NCBI GenBank assembly: GCA_012034595.1
Contig: JAAUPE010000058.1
Coordinates: 1 to 39,893, forward strand
Source of the DNA: Calothrix sp. CSU_2_0
GTDB lineage: Bacteria; Cyanobacteriota; Cyanobacteriia; Cyanobacteriales; Nostocaceae
Reading direction: 5' to 3'
DNA: 39,893 bases
The notes beneath the pieces were generated by a model. The model was not told the DNA's origin and searched no databases. It worked only from the letters and a program-made list of their open reading frames with translations. Every line of letters begins with the position of its first letter. The first letter of the stretch is position 1. Made by a program: the position numbers and the translations under genes. Positions 1 to 8,225 of this stretch are shown piece after piece.

Positions 1-181
1 GGATTGGGCATTGGGATTGGGATTGGGCATTGGGCGATTGGGATTGGGCATTGGGGATTGGGCATTGGGGATTGGGAAATGAGTATTTATTAACTCATAA
101 CTCATAACTCATAACTCATAACTCCTAACTCCTAACTCCTAACTCATAACTCCTAACTCCTAACTCCTAACTCCTAACTCC
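1..181. repeat. Two adjacent STRR blocks
   Basis: Positions 1-77 are degenerate copies of ATTGGGC/ATTGGGG. Positions about 93-181 are near-perfect heptamers AACTCAT then AACTCCT. Heptameric short tandemly repeated repetitive sequences are a known feature of filamentous cyanobacterial genomes. The second block runs into the 3' end of cobU and supplies its stop codon. Confidence 0.85.
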
Positions 182-719
182 TTTTTTCTAAAGGGGTTCC
201 CAGGATGGTTAAATTTAGCGCATGTCCTGCGGTAACTAGATAGACAGCTTGGGAGATATTCGCTAATTTTCTGACTAAATTACCCAGGCGATCGCGAAAT
301 TTTCTACCGATGGGATAGGCTGGTATTACTCCCCAGCCTGTCTCCTCAGCGACGAATATTAAATCGGCTGCAACTAATTCCACCGTATCCAAAAAGCTTT
401 GTACAGTTTTTTCCCAATCAATATCTTCTTTTTCCAGGAAATTCGCAACCCAAGTACCTAGAGAATCGACCAAAACACAAGTATCGGGTTTGACATTGGC
501 AAGCATTGCTGAGAGTGCGGTGGGAACTTCCTGCGTCACCCAAGTTGACGGACGACGCTGTTGATGTTGTTGGATGCGGTTTTGCCATTCTTGGTCTGTG
601 GGGTCTAGCAGTGCCGTTGCCACATAAACAACGCTCTTGTTAGACTGTAGTGCTAGATTTTCAGCCCATTCGCTTTTTCCAGAACGTGCTGGACCAGTGA
701 TTAATATGACTTTACCCAA
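174..719 (-). CDS. cobU: Bifunctional adenosylcobinamide kinase / adenosylcobinamide-phosphate guanylyltransferase
   Basis: CobU phosphorylates adenosylcobinamide and then transfers GMP from GTP to give adenosylcobinamide-GDP, in the nucleotide-loop assembly branch of cobalamin synthesis in the cytoplasm. Seen: an N-terminal P-loop GPARSGKS at residues 9-16, then the family block around His52 followed by QRRPSTWVTQE (the guanylylated histidine in characterised CobU lies in this region), then the CVLVDSLGTWVANFL strand at about residues 81-95. The length, 181 aa, is normal for the family. The start is the ATG at 719, directly before the P-loop strand. The final codons and the TAG stop lie in the AACTCCT tandem repeat, so the extreme C-terminus (EKRS) may be set by repeat invasion. 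The next gene is divergent; no cobalamin riboswitch was noticed upstream. Confidence 0.93.
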   Translation of the reverse strand: MGKVILITGPARSGKSEWAENLALQSNKSVVYVATALLDPTDQEWQNRIQQHQQRRPSTWVTQEVPTALSAMLANVKPDTCVLVDSLGTWVANFLEKEDIDWEKTVQSFLDTVELVAADLIFVAEETGWGVIPAYPIGRKFRDRLGNLVRKLANISQAVYLVTAGHALNLTILGTPLEKRS

Positions 720-928
720 AGCTATTTACCTAGTATGTTGAATTTAAAAGAAGTGGCAATTTATAACTTTTTTTGCTGTACGGATAGAAATTCTACCCTT
801 AAATAATTTTAAATATATAGGTAGAAACAGATAAAATGAGCAGCAGTATCTGCCAGCCCTTATTTTTTCTTCCAGTGAAATTCTATTTGATTTTGCATTA
901 TTGAACACTATTAGGCACAGCAAACTTT

Positions 929-1816
929 GTGGATAAATCTATGAAACCAGGCATCAGACGCATTGAGGCAACTCTACAAAATTTAGACAATCGCGACAAC
1001 CGCGATATTACACCTGTGGAGTCGCAAGGTTTTAGTAAAGCACCCCTATCTTTTCAAATTTATACGAATTCCTCTCCAGATACAGATTCTTCTCAAGTAT
1101 TACCCGAATCGAATACTCAAGAAAATACACAAAACAATCATCAAGAAAATACGCAAGAAAATATATTAACTAAACACGATTCTGTGCCAGCATTTAAGGC
1201 AGATGAGAGTGAGGGCAAAACACCGAATTTACCGAAGTTTAAAATTCCTAACTTTACTAGCCATCGTAACGTTGCCAATCCCGCACTCGCTAGCAACTTG
1301 CTAATCGAGATTCAACAAATTGTCTCTGGTTGGCAAGTCGAATTGCAAACAATTGTCCGGCAGATCCAAGATATTTATCTTGAAGGTCCAATTGTCAATG
1401 GTTGGTTAGAGTCTCAACCCCCAGAACCAGCAAATGAAACACCTACGGAAGCACCTGCCACAGGAACTGCAAAGCTACGTCATGGAGAAGTTGACCAATT
1501 AATGAACTATGTAGAAGAAATTTGTGCTACCCAACCTCAAAATACTTCTAAAAATGCCCTCAAAAATGCCAACTCGAAAGAAACATTACGTACGGGTTAT
1601 CGTTTATGTGGTTTAGATGCTGCGGGAAAAGCCTGGAATCGTCCTTGTCCTCCCGAACAGGTAGCAAGTGTCAGTATGGCGATCGCACGATATCAGAAGT
1701 TACGGATATATTTAACCCGTAAGCAAGAATTAGAAACTTATCTGGCACAGTTGTCAGAAACACTGATAATGCTGCACGCACATCTCCAATCTCAGCAAAA
1801 TCTCCATAAAGCTTAA
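929..1816 (+). CDS. Conserved-looking hypothetical protein
   Basis: I do not recognise this protein. It is 295 aa if started at the GTG at 929, or 291 aa from the ATG at 941, which I find equally likely. The first 90 residues are low-complexity and polar, rich in N, Q, T and E, with a QENTQNNHQENTQEN repeat. A structured part follows from about residue 110: a helix with IEIQQIVSGWQVELQTIVRQ, and a C-terminal half with YRLCGLDAAGKAWNRPCP and then helical segments to the end. There is no signal peptide or membrane segment, so it is probably cytoplasmic. It stands alone, divergent from cobU and separated by 132 bases from the glycosyltransferase genes. Confidence 0.7.
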   Translation: MDKSMKPGIRRIEATLQNLDNRDNRDITPVESQGFSKAPLSFQIYTNSSPDTDSSQVLPESNTQENTQNNHQENTQENILTKHDSVPAFKADESEGKTPNLPKFKIPNFTSHRNVANPALASNLLIEIQQIVSGWQVELQTIVRQIQDIYLEGPIVNGWLESQPPEPANETPTEAPATGTAKLRHGEVDQLMNYVEEICATQPQNTSKNALKNANSKETLRTGYRLCGLDAAGKAWNRPCPPEQVASVSMAIARYQKLRIYLTRKQELETYLAQLSETLIMLHAHLQSQQNLHKA

Positions 1817-1948
1817 AGATTTAAAGATTTTTTACGCGAATACTCGGTTGGTATCCAAGTACTTTTTGGTATAGATTAGCTCCAGAGTCGGCAAAATGTT
1901 GATAATTAATAATTAATTACCAACAACCAAAAAAATCCTAAATTCCCT

Positions 1949-2881
1949 ATGTCAGATACGCAAATTTCTGCCATTATCTGCACTCACAACCGAGATAACT
2001 ATTTAGGTGCTGCGATTGATACCTTGCTTGCACAAAAATGTCACGTTGGTTTTGAAGTCGTAGTTGTAGATAATGGGTCAAGCGATCGCACTCGCGAAGT
2101 CGTCGAACAGCGACTTGGTGATTCTCGTCTCAAGTACATTTTTGAACCAGTTCTCGGTCTTTCAGTTGCCCGCAATACTGGTGCAAAAGCTGCAAGTGGT
2201 CAAATATTTGCATACTTAGATGATGATGCCGAAGCCAGTGAATTTTGGCTGCAAACTCTGCACTCGGCATTTGAGGCAGATTCTAAACTAGCGATCGCAG
2301 GTGGAAAAGTCACCCTTTTATATCCCGAAGGAATTGAAGCACCTCGATGGTTAACCCCAAGTTTATCGTCGAATTTAGGTGCATACGATTTGGGTAGTAG
2401 TCTTGTCTACATCGAAAACCCCGGTTTAACTCCAAGAGGTTTAAATTATGCGATTCGTCGCAGCTTTTTGGAAGATATTGGTGGATTTGACACAAATCTT
2501 GGTCGGATAGGCAAAAATTTATTATCGAACGAAGAACTGCAAATGACCGAAATCGCACTATCGCGAGGATGGCAAGTTGCATATATTCCCGAAGCAGTGG
2601 TAGCACACAATGTATCACCTGAACGACTACACCGCAGTTGGTTTTTTAGTCGCGGTTGGTGGCAAGGTATTAGTGAGTGCTATCGCGAACAAGTTGCAGG
2701 AAGGGCAGGCATTGGACAGTTGCAACGTGGTGGTGAACGGTTGGTACGTGGATTGTATAAATCATTGCAATATATATCCGATCCAGCTATCAGTTTTGAC
2801 AATTTAGTATATGCCTACGGTCAAATTGGATATTTAAACGCAGTTATTCAGGGTCTTCTATTTTCAAAAAAGAATAGTTAA
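1949..2881 (+). CDS. Family 2 glycosyltransferase (GT-A fold)
   Basis: This enzyme probably transfers a sugar from a nucleotide-sugar to a growing exopolysaccharide at the inner face of the plasma membrane. Seen: the N-terminal GT2 strand ISAIICTHNRDNYLGAAIDTL (residues 6-26), the VVVVDNGSSDRT nucleotide-binding block at 37-48, and the metal-binding DDD at residues 91-93 in FAYLDDDAEAS. An NEELQMTEIALSRGW motif lies near residue 194, where GT2 enzymes carry the ED-type catalytic base. Length 310 aa is typical. There is no membrane span. It is followed on the same strand by a second GT2 and an acetyltransferase, suggesting a polysaccharide set. In filamentous cyanobacteria such sets include hormogonium polysaccharide genes (hps), but I cannot assign an hps name from sequence alone. 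Confidence 0.9.
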   Translation: MSDTQISAIICTHNRDNYLGAAIDTLLAQKCHVGFEVVVVDNGSSDRTREVVEQRLGDSRLKYIFEPVLGLSVARNTGAKAASGQIFAYLDDDAEASEFWLQTLHSAFEADSKLAIAGGKVTLLYPEGIEAPRWLTPSLSSNLGAYDLGSSLVYIENPGLTPRGLNYAIRRSFLEDIGGFDTNLGRIGKNLLSNEELQMTEIALSRGWQVAYIPEAVVAHNVSPERLHRSWFFSRGWWQGISECYREQVAGRAGIGQLQRGGERLVRGLYKSLQYISDPAISFDNLVYAYGQIGYLNAVIQGLLFSKKNS

Positions 2882-2887
2882 TGTATT

Positions 2888-3030
2888 AATGGATATTGGG
2901 AAATGGGCATTGGGAAATGGGCATTGGGTATGGAAAATATAACCCATTAACTATTAACTATTAACCATTAACAATTAACCATTAACAATTAACCATTAAC
3001 CATTAACCATTAACCATTAACCATTAACAA
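2888..3030. repeat. STRR block between glycosyltransferase genes
   Basis: Positions 2888-2935 hold degenerate GGGAAATGGGCATT units, and 2943-3030 hold about a dozen ATTAACC/ATTAACA heptamers. The array ends directly against the ATG of the next gene, so that gene's ribosome-binding region is made of repeat and no Shine-Dalgarno sequence is visible. Confidence 0.85.
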
Positions 3031-3975
3031 ATGATGTCTAATAAAATACCTGTTTCCGTTATCATTCCAGCCAAGAACGAAGAAGCGAATTTACCTGCTT
3101 GTTTAGCTAGCGTCCAGCGTGCAGATGAGGTGTTTGTTGTTGATTCTCAAAGTACCGATAGAAGTGCAGAAATCGTCCAAAACTTCGGTGCAAATCTCGT
3201 CCAATTTAACTTTAATGGACGCTGGCCTAAAAAGAAAAATTGGTCGTTAGAAAATTTACCATTCCGTAACGAATGGATATTAATTGTTGATTGCGACGAA
3301 CGCATTACTCCCGAACTTTGGGACGAAATCGCCGCAGCAATTCAAAATTCCGAACACGAAGGTTATTACCTCAATCGTCGTGTATTTTTCTTGGGTAAAT
3401 GGATTCGTCATGGGGGCAAATATCCCGATTGGAATTTACGTTTATTCAAGCATAAAGTTGGTCGTTACGAAAATCTCAATACTGAAGATATCCGCAATAC
3501 AGGTGATAACGAAGTTCACGAGCATGTGATTTTACCGGGTAAAGTTGGCTACCTAAAACATGACATGCTCCATGAAGATTTTCGCGATATGTTCCATTGG
3601 CTAGAACGTCACAATCGTTATTCAAACTGGGAAGCTCGCGTTTACTACAATATCCTCACTGGTCAAGATAATGATGGGACTATTGGTGCTAGTTTGTTTG
3701 GTGATGCAGTTCAACGCAAACGTTTTTTAAAGAAAATTTGGGTGAGATTGCCGTTTAAACCACTTTTACGCTTTATTTTGTTTTACATTATCCAACGTGG
3801 GTTTCTGGATGGAAAAGCTGGATATACTTATGGACGTTTATTGAGTCAATATGAATATCAAATCGGTGTTAAATTGTACGAATTACGCAGTTGTAATGGT
3901 CAGTTAAATACTGCAAAGAAGACGGAAAAGACGCAACAAAACTTTAAGCAAGAAGCTAGACAAACAGCAGTTTAG
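3031..3975 (+). CDS. Family 2 glycosyltransferase (KdtX/WaaE-like group)
   Basis: A second glycosyltransferase of the GT2 family, 314 aa. Seen: PVSVIIPAKNEEANLPACL at residues 7-25, VFVVDSQSTDRS at 34-45, RWPKKKNWSLE at 64-74, and the metal-binding IVDCDER at 85-91. The AKNEEANL start and WPKKKNW block are typical of the subgroup that includes lipopolysaccharide-core glucosyltransferases. A hydrophobic stretch LLRFILFYIIQRGFLDG near residue 250 may be a peripheral membrane helix. The start is an ATG-ATG pair; the second is equally possible. It lies 149 bases after the first GT2 gene, with an STRR array between, and 84 bases before the acetyltransferase. The exact sugar and acceptor cannot be told. 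Confidence 0.9.
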   Translation: MMSNKIPVSVIIPAKNEEANLPACLASVQRADEVFVVDSQSTDRSAEIVQNFGANLVQFNFNGRWPKKKNWSLENLPFRNEWILIVDCDERITPELWDEIAAAIQNSEHEGYYLNRRVFFLGKWIRHGGKYPDWNLRLFKHKVGRYENLNTEDIRNTGDNEVHEHVILPGKVGYLKHDMLHEDFRDMFHWLERHNRYSNWEARVYYNILTGQDNDGTIGASLFGDAVQRKRFLKKIWVRLPFKPLLRFILFYIIQRGFLDGKAGYTYGRLLSQYEYQIGVKLYELRSCNGQLNTAKKTEKTQQNFKQEARQTAV

Positions 3976-4059
3976 TTTTTCCATGAATAGCAATATTCCT
4001 GACTTCTCTGAAGTTGGGAATTTGAACTTTTGTTAATAAAAATAATTTAAGAATATTCT

Positions 4060-4677
4060 ATGATTGGCGAATCTATAAACAATTTAAATATAGAAAAAAA
4101 CAACTTGCAACAAATGGATGTCGAACCTTTTGTAGATTTAAGCAAGTACGACCAATCCTGGTATGACAGGGGAAAGCCTACTTGGTTTGTCTTATTATGG
4201 TGGTTTGTTCAATCTGTGACATTCCCATTAACTCTGCATCCTTTGAGTGGTTTGCGTTGTGCAATCCTGCGTCTTTTTGGTGCGCGTATTGGTAAAAATG
4301 TTTTAATTAGACCAACAGCCAGATTTACCTATCCTTGGAAAGTGACGATTGGTGACTATAGCTGGATTGGTGATGATGTAGTTTTTTATAGTCTCGACGA
4401 AATTAAAATCGGCAATCACTGCGTCATTTCCCAAAAAAGTTATTTGTGTACGGGTAGCCATGATGTAAAAGACCCCGCGTTTGGATTGCAAACTGCCAGT
4501 ATTAACATTGGTGATGGGGCATGGGTTGCAGCCGATTGTTTTGTTGCACCTGGAGTTACTATAGGTAAAAACTCGGTCATTGGCGCTCGCAGCAGTGTTT
4601 TTGGAGACATGCCGCCAGGGCAAATTTGCCGTGGTACTCCTTGCCGTCCCAAGTCTCCGAGAGTGCCTAATAAATAA
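4060..4677 (+). CDS. WcaF-like hexapeptide-repeat acetyltransferase
   Basis: Likely O-acetylates a sugar of an extracellular polysaccharide, using acetyl-CoA. Seen: an N-terminal region with a hydrophobic WFVLLWWFVQSVTFPLTLHP segment (residues 42-61), then left-handed beta-helix hexapeptide repeats from about residue 75 (IGKNVLIRPTARF, IGDYSWIGDDVVF, IGNHCVISQKSYL, IGDGAWVAADCFV, IGKNSVIGARSSV). The catalytic histidine of this class is probably that in the CTGSHD block. Length 205 aa matches WcaF/colanic-acid-type acetyltransferases; a related cyanobacterial protein is called HpsU, but the assignment here is an inference. It is third in a plus-strand polysaccharide set, and its 3' end overlaps the convergent DUF928 gene by 11 bases. 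Confidence 0.88.
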   Translation: MIGESINNLNIEKNNLQQMDVEPFVDLSKYDQSWYDRGKPTWFVLLWWFVQSVTFPLTLHPLSGLRCAILRLFGARIGKNVLIRPTARFTYPWKVTIGDYSWIGDDVVFYSLDEIKIGNHCVISQKSYLCTGSHDVKDPAFGLQTASINIGDGAWVAADCFVAPGVTIGKNSVIGARSSVFGDMPPGQICRGTPCRPKSPRVPNK

Positions 4678-5527
4678 GAGGTTTCTCAGCAATCTCAATT
4701 AAGTCAATTTCCGTAAGTAAGCTGTTCCATGTAGCTTTCAATGTTGTATCTTGGGGATTTTTTCGACGAAGTTCTCCAATTGTGGTTAAAGCTTGGAACC
4801 ACATGCCATTTTGGGCATAGATATTGGTTTGCTGTTGAGGTGTTGCCATGCGTAGTTGTTGGGTTGCGATCGCATTGAGATTGACTCGATTAATCACACC
4901 TTCAACGTAGATGGGTAGTGATTTTTTTTGTTCGCTGCAATATACTTTCAAGAACCAACGATATTGTTTACCAATTGCTAAAGGTGCAATGTTGTTAGGG
5001 ATACTAATACTTATAATTCCTGGTTTTTCTGGTAAGGAAATTTCTGCTTGATGTATGCTTTCTCCGTTGCTGTCTTGGAGAACAAATTCGGTTGGGTATT
5101 TAGAGCTTTTGGTGTAGGGAAGATAGAACCAAAATGTTGGACGTTCTGCGCTGGTTAAACCCCAAACATTTTTAATATTTTCTGTTTCTTCGGTGACGGG
5201 TACTAATGCTGTGAGTTTGGGATTCACATCGGGACAATTATCGCGTCTACCACCACCTATCCGACGACCTCCGGGGGCATTTCCGAGTGGTAATATTGGT
5301 CTAATGAATTTTATTTGTCCGGTATTAGCAGCTTTTTTGAATATGGGTTTTTTGTAAGTGGGATTTGTCCAATTATTTGTTGGATTTGTAGTTGGATTTG
5401 TAGTTGGATTAGTTGTTGCTGGTTTTGCCTGTAATTCTGTTGTTTGAGTCAGTAAACTACAGCAAATGATGGTGGTTAATAAAATGGAATTTGGTGTTGT
5501 ATTTTGCTTTTTAAAAATATTTTTCAT
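4667..5527 (-). CDS. DUF928 domain protein, exported
   Basis: A cyanobacterial DUF928-type protein of unknown function, 286 aa. Seen: an N-terminal signal sequence (basic KNIFKK, then ILLTTIICCSLL, ending near LQAKPA at about residue 36), then a low-complexity NPT-repeat linker (residues 38-53). A GGRRIGGGRRDNCPD stretch follows, then the DUF928 core with LTALVPVTEETENIKNVWGL and RPTFWFYLPYT. The core reads like a beta-sandwich envelope protein, which is an inference. It is the last gene of the minus-strand DUF1822, CHAT-CHASE2, DUF928 block; this company is common in cyanobacteria as I know the families. A paralogue with the same core lies at 23580-24386, also after a CHASE2 gene. Confidence 0.87.
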   Translation of the reverse strand: MKNIFKKQNTTPNSILLTTIICCSLLTQTTELQAKPATTNPTTNPTTNPTNNWTNPTYKKPIFKKAANTGQIKFIRPILPLGNAPGGRRIGGGRRDNCPDVNPKLTALVPVTEETENIKNVWGLTSAERPTFWFYLPYTKSSKYPTEFVLQDSNGESIHQAEISLPEKPGIISISIPNNIAPLAIGKQYRWFLKVYCSEQKKSLPIYVEGVINRVNLNAIATQQLRMATPQQQTNIYAQNGMWFQALTTIGELRRKNPQDTTLKATWNSLLTEIDLIEIAEKPLIY

Positions 5528-5664
5528 TCAAAAACTCCTATTTTGTATAGGTATTAGGAATAGAGTATTAGAAATGCTTCTATTAAAGAACTTGCAAATC
5601 AAAAAATACCTCAATCATATATAAATTTGTCAATATCTTACCAAGATTAAGGGTGGGAATACCC

Positions 5665-7149
5665 CTACAATTTGGGATATTTTATTTTTTGGTATTCCCT
5701 ACTTCCTACCACAATTGCTGCACCGATGAACGAAATGGCACTGGGGACAAATGGTATCCAGTAACCTGATATCAACATCCCCAGACTAATAGTGTAGAGC
5801 ATTCCGGTGGCGGTAATAATTAAAACAAGTAATGACATGGGTTTTCTGTAGAGCTGCCAAGTTAATATACCTCCGGCAAGCGACCAAGATAATATCCAGA
5901 TAATCTCAATTCCTGGTGTCCACGTCTGTAATAAAGGGCGATCGCTCAGAACTGCATTGAGTATTTGACTGAGCATGTGGGCATGAATTATTACCCCTGG
6001 CAATTGCGTATCGGGTTTGCTTCCGTAAGGTGTTGGTAAATAATCTTGCAAATCAGCTTTGGCTGTGACACCAATTAAGATGATTTTATCTTTGAAAGCA
6101 TCGGGGTTGATTTGTCCCGTCAAGACTTCTCTGAGGGTTACTTTTTGAGCGATCGCATCGGAAATTCGCCAATTTAATAATATTTGACCACCATCTGCAT
6201 CAATACCTTGATATCCTCCCGTGCGATCGCGCAGGGTATTGAAGGTGGTTTTGGCAATTTTGAGTTTATTATTGACAATCTCAGCTTGTTTAATATTTTC
6301 GGATTGGAAGTAGTGAAATGCTAATTGTAAGCTGAGGGAAAATTGTGGACTACATAATGAGTTAGCGTTTTGCCGCATGTACAATAATTGACGACGGATT
6401 ACACCATCTTTATCTTGAATAAAATCACTAAATCCTAAACGTTCGTTGATAGTATTTTGGGGAATTTCGGATGGTGGAGCAATTCCGTTGCTATTGCTGC
6501 TAACATCACTACCTTTGCAAATCGCAACTAAATTTTGAGTTTGTTGAAAACGCTGAATTAATTCCGAATTTTCAGCTTTGAAGTCGCGATAAATATCTAA
6601 ACCAATTACACGGGGTTGATATTGTTGTAATTTTTTTAAGAGTAAATTTAAGGAATCATCAGATATGGAAGTTCCTTTTAATAATTCACCTCGACGACGT
6701 TGTTCTCCTAAATCAGTATCATCGATCGCTACTACTAGGATACGGCTGTCGGGTGATTCGCGCACAAGTACAAATCGCGATCGCATCATTAAATCGAAGC
6801 TTTGAAGTTCTGTACTCTCCAATAATCCTAATAACCGCACACCACATACCAAGAGTGCGAGAACAATGCTGGAAATGATTGCGAGTAGTGGTTTAGTTGG
6901 TTTCGCTTTGCCTGTGGAGGTGGAAACTATATCGTTTGCAGTTAAATATACTTGTTTTTTTGATGTTAGAGATTCTGGATTATTATTAGTTTCTCTAAAA
7001 CTATGATTATGTAGCTGCTGCCAAGTTAGGGGAATTTGTGCGGGATTATTGTGACAAATCATTGGCAACCAAGTTGCACAGGGAAATTTATCTTCTAATC
7101 CTTGCAATCTTTCCCTCGCTTGACGCACAGATGAAAAAAAAGCTTTCAT
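5665..7149 (-). CDS. CHASE2 membrane-sensor half of the split CHAT-CHASE2 gene
   Basis: This reading frame (494 aa from the ATG at 7149, itself an artefact of the frame break) begins with the RQARERLQGLEDKFPCATWLP tail of the CHAT domain. A first membrane segment follows (LLAIISSIVLALLVCGVRLLG, about residues 88-108), then the CHASE2 extracytoplasmic sensor with SFDLMMRSRF, ILVVAIDD and VIGLDIYRDF, and IILIGVTAKADLQDYLPTP further on. Three C-terminal membrane segments end the protein (IIWILSWSLAGGILTW; LLVLIITATGMLYTISLGML; PFVPSAISFIGAAIVVG). CHASE2 is an extracellular sensing domain of unknown ligand. No kinase or cyclase domain follows, so the output is probably the CHAT domain in the upstream frame. 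Confidence 0.85.
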   Translation of the reverse strand: MKAFFSSVRQARERLQGLEDKFPCATWLPMICHNNPAQIPLTWQQLHNHSFRETNNNPESLTSKKQVYLTANDIVSTSTGKAKPTKPLLAIISSIVLALLVCGVRLLGLLESTELQSFDLMMRSRFVLVRESPDSRILVVAIDDTDLGEQRRRGELLKGTSISDDSLNLLLKKLQQYQPRVIGLDIYRDFKAENSELIQRFQQTQNLVAICKGSDVSSNSNGIAPPSEIPQNTINERLGFSDFIQDKDGVIRRQLLYMRQNANSLCSPQFSLSLQLAFHYFQSENIKQAEIVNNKLKIAKTTFNTLRDRTGGYQGIDADGGQILLNWRISDAIAQKVTLREVLTGQINPDAFKDKIILIGVTAKADLQDYLPTPYGSKPDTQLPGVIIHAHMLSQILNAVLSDRPLLQTWTPGIEIIWILSWSLAGGILTWQLYRKPMSLLVLIITATGMLYTISLGMLISGYWIPFVPSAISFIGAAIVVGSREYQKIKYPKL

Positions 7150-8119
7150 AATTTGGATTTACAGTTTCTTGCGGTAATAATTTGCTATTGGCAAATTCGC
7201 ATAAAAAATATTTTAAAAATTCGCTAGCAACCTTATCGGGAACAGGTTCCCGCATAAAAATAATTTCAGGTATTTGTAAATCTGTTAATTCCCGTGCTAA
7301 TCCTAAACCATCGCAGGAATTAAAAATTGCTAAGTACAAACCATTGTTAACAGCCTTTGCCAAAGCATACCGCAATTCCATCATGCTGAGGCTATCATTT
7401 TGATTTAAGAAAATGCGTCCACTTTCATCATCGTGACTCGAACTATGACCAGCAAAAAAGAGAATATCCCAATTATTTTTCCAGAGATAATCATTTAATT
7501 CCTGTCTTTGCGGTTCCACTAGGAATGTTACATCTGCATCGGGTAAAGTCTGTAACAACTCTCGATCCGCTTGAGTATCAATACCTTGAGTGCTGCCGAA
7601 TATAGCTAAAATTTTTACTTTTGTATTGGTTATACGGACTTTATCACTGCGTTCGTAACTAGGAGATGCCAAGGCTATTTCAGCTTTTTTGTAGCGTTCC
7701 AACAAATCCCAACTATGCCAAGGCAAACGTTGAAGCAAATTATCTTCCGTTTGTAAAATTACTCTAACTTCATCCGTAACAGCTAGATATTCCAGCCATT
7801 TTTCCCGCAAAGGAAGAAAAGACTCAGAGCGCAACCAAGAATTAAAATGCGATCGCAAAGTTCGAGCAGTTTCCTGACAATCTTCGGTAATCGATACATT
7901 TGTTACCTGTACCTTATCCGCAGACAAACGAAAAGCATTACCCAAACGTCGATAACTAGATTGCCAATGCTTGTAATATATCGGTAATTTAACTGCTTCC
8001 GGCAATCTACCAATAATTTCCACACTCGGCAACTCACCTTCTGTAGCAATTTGCAAAGTAACCTGAAACCCTTGCTCAAAGCTACCATTACCAAATTTGA
8101 GAACAACTAACTTACCCAT
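7088..8119 (-). CDS. CHAT (caspase-like protease) half of the split CHAT-CHASE2 gene
   Basis: This frame (343 aa, ATG at 8119) starts MGKLVVLKFGNGSFEQGFQV, the usual N-terminus of cyanobacterial CHAT-CHASE2 proteins. The CHAT domain spans about residues 165-310. The caspase-like dyad is visible as histidine in LFFAGHSSS and cysteine in IFNSCDGLGLA. Known CHAT proteins are cysteine peptidases of clan CD used in regulated proteolysis or defence; the target here is unknown. The last about 15 residues (ICASSEGKIARIRR) are out of frame and not family-like. It overlaps the downstream CHASE2 frame by 62 bases and lies 106 bases after the DUF1822 gene. Confidence 0.85.
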   Translation of the reverse strand: MGKLVVLKFGNGSFEQGFQVTLQIATEGELPSVEIIGRLPEAVKLPIYYKHWQSSYRRLGNAFRLSADKVQVTNVSITEDCQETARTLRSHFNSWLRSESFLPLREKWLEYLAVTDEVRVILQTEDNLLQRLPWHSWDLLERYKKAEIALASPSYERSDKVRITNTKVKILAIFGSTQGIDTQADRELLQTLPDADVTFLVEPQRQELNDYLWKNNWDILFFAGHSSSHDDESGRIFLNQNDSLSMMELRYALAKAVNNGLYLAIFNSCDGLGLARELTDLQIPEIIFMREPVPDKVASEFLKYFLCEFANSKLLPQETVNPNYESFFFICASSEGKIARIRR

Positions 8120-8225
8120 AATTTTTGTTAGTGGTTAGTGGTTAGTGGGTGGTTGTTGTTTATTATGAACAACTAACAATGAACAGTAAACCATTAACGA
8201 GTAACAAATAACGATTAAGAATAGA

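Larger units (their letters stand above)
5665..8119 (-). pseudogene. CHAT-CHASE2 protein, one gene split by a +1 homopolymer shift
   Basis: Two minus-strand reading frames together make one protein of the known cyanobacterial architecture: a CHAT (caspase-like) domain, then a transmembrane CHASE2 domain. The upstream frame ends shortly after a run of eight T (minus strand; plus positions 7134-7141). Removing one T joins ...NYESFF directly to SSVRQARERLQGLE, a block that belongs just after the CHAT domain in this family. The joined protein would be 817 aa, close to the usual 800. Options are a sequencing or assembly error, a true broken gene, or slippage on T8 that makes both short and full-length products. 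The halves are described separately. Confidence 0.8.

Noticed and set aside
1-720. Cobalamin riboswitch associated with cobU
   Set aside because: No B12-box-like sequence was seen upstream of the cobU start (720-928).
2310-2618. Opposite-strand ORF inside the first glycosyltransferase gene
   Set aside because: A shadow frame of a gene with clear family motifs.
4303-4698. Opposite-strand ORFs within the acetyltransferase gene
   Set aside because: The plus strand encodes clear hexapeptide repeats; the minus frames have no family features.
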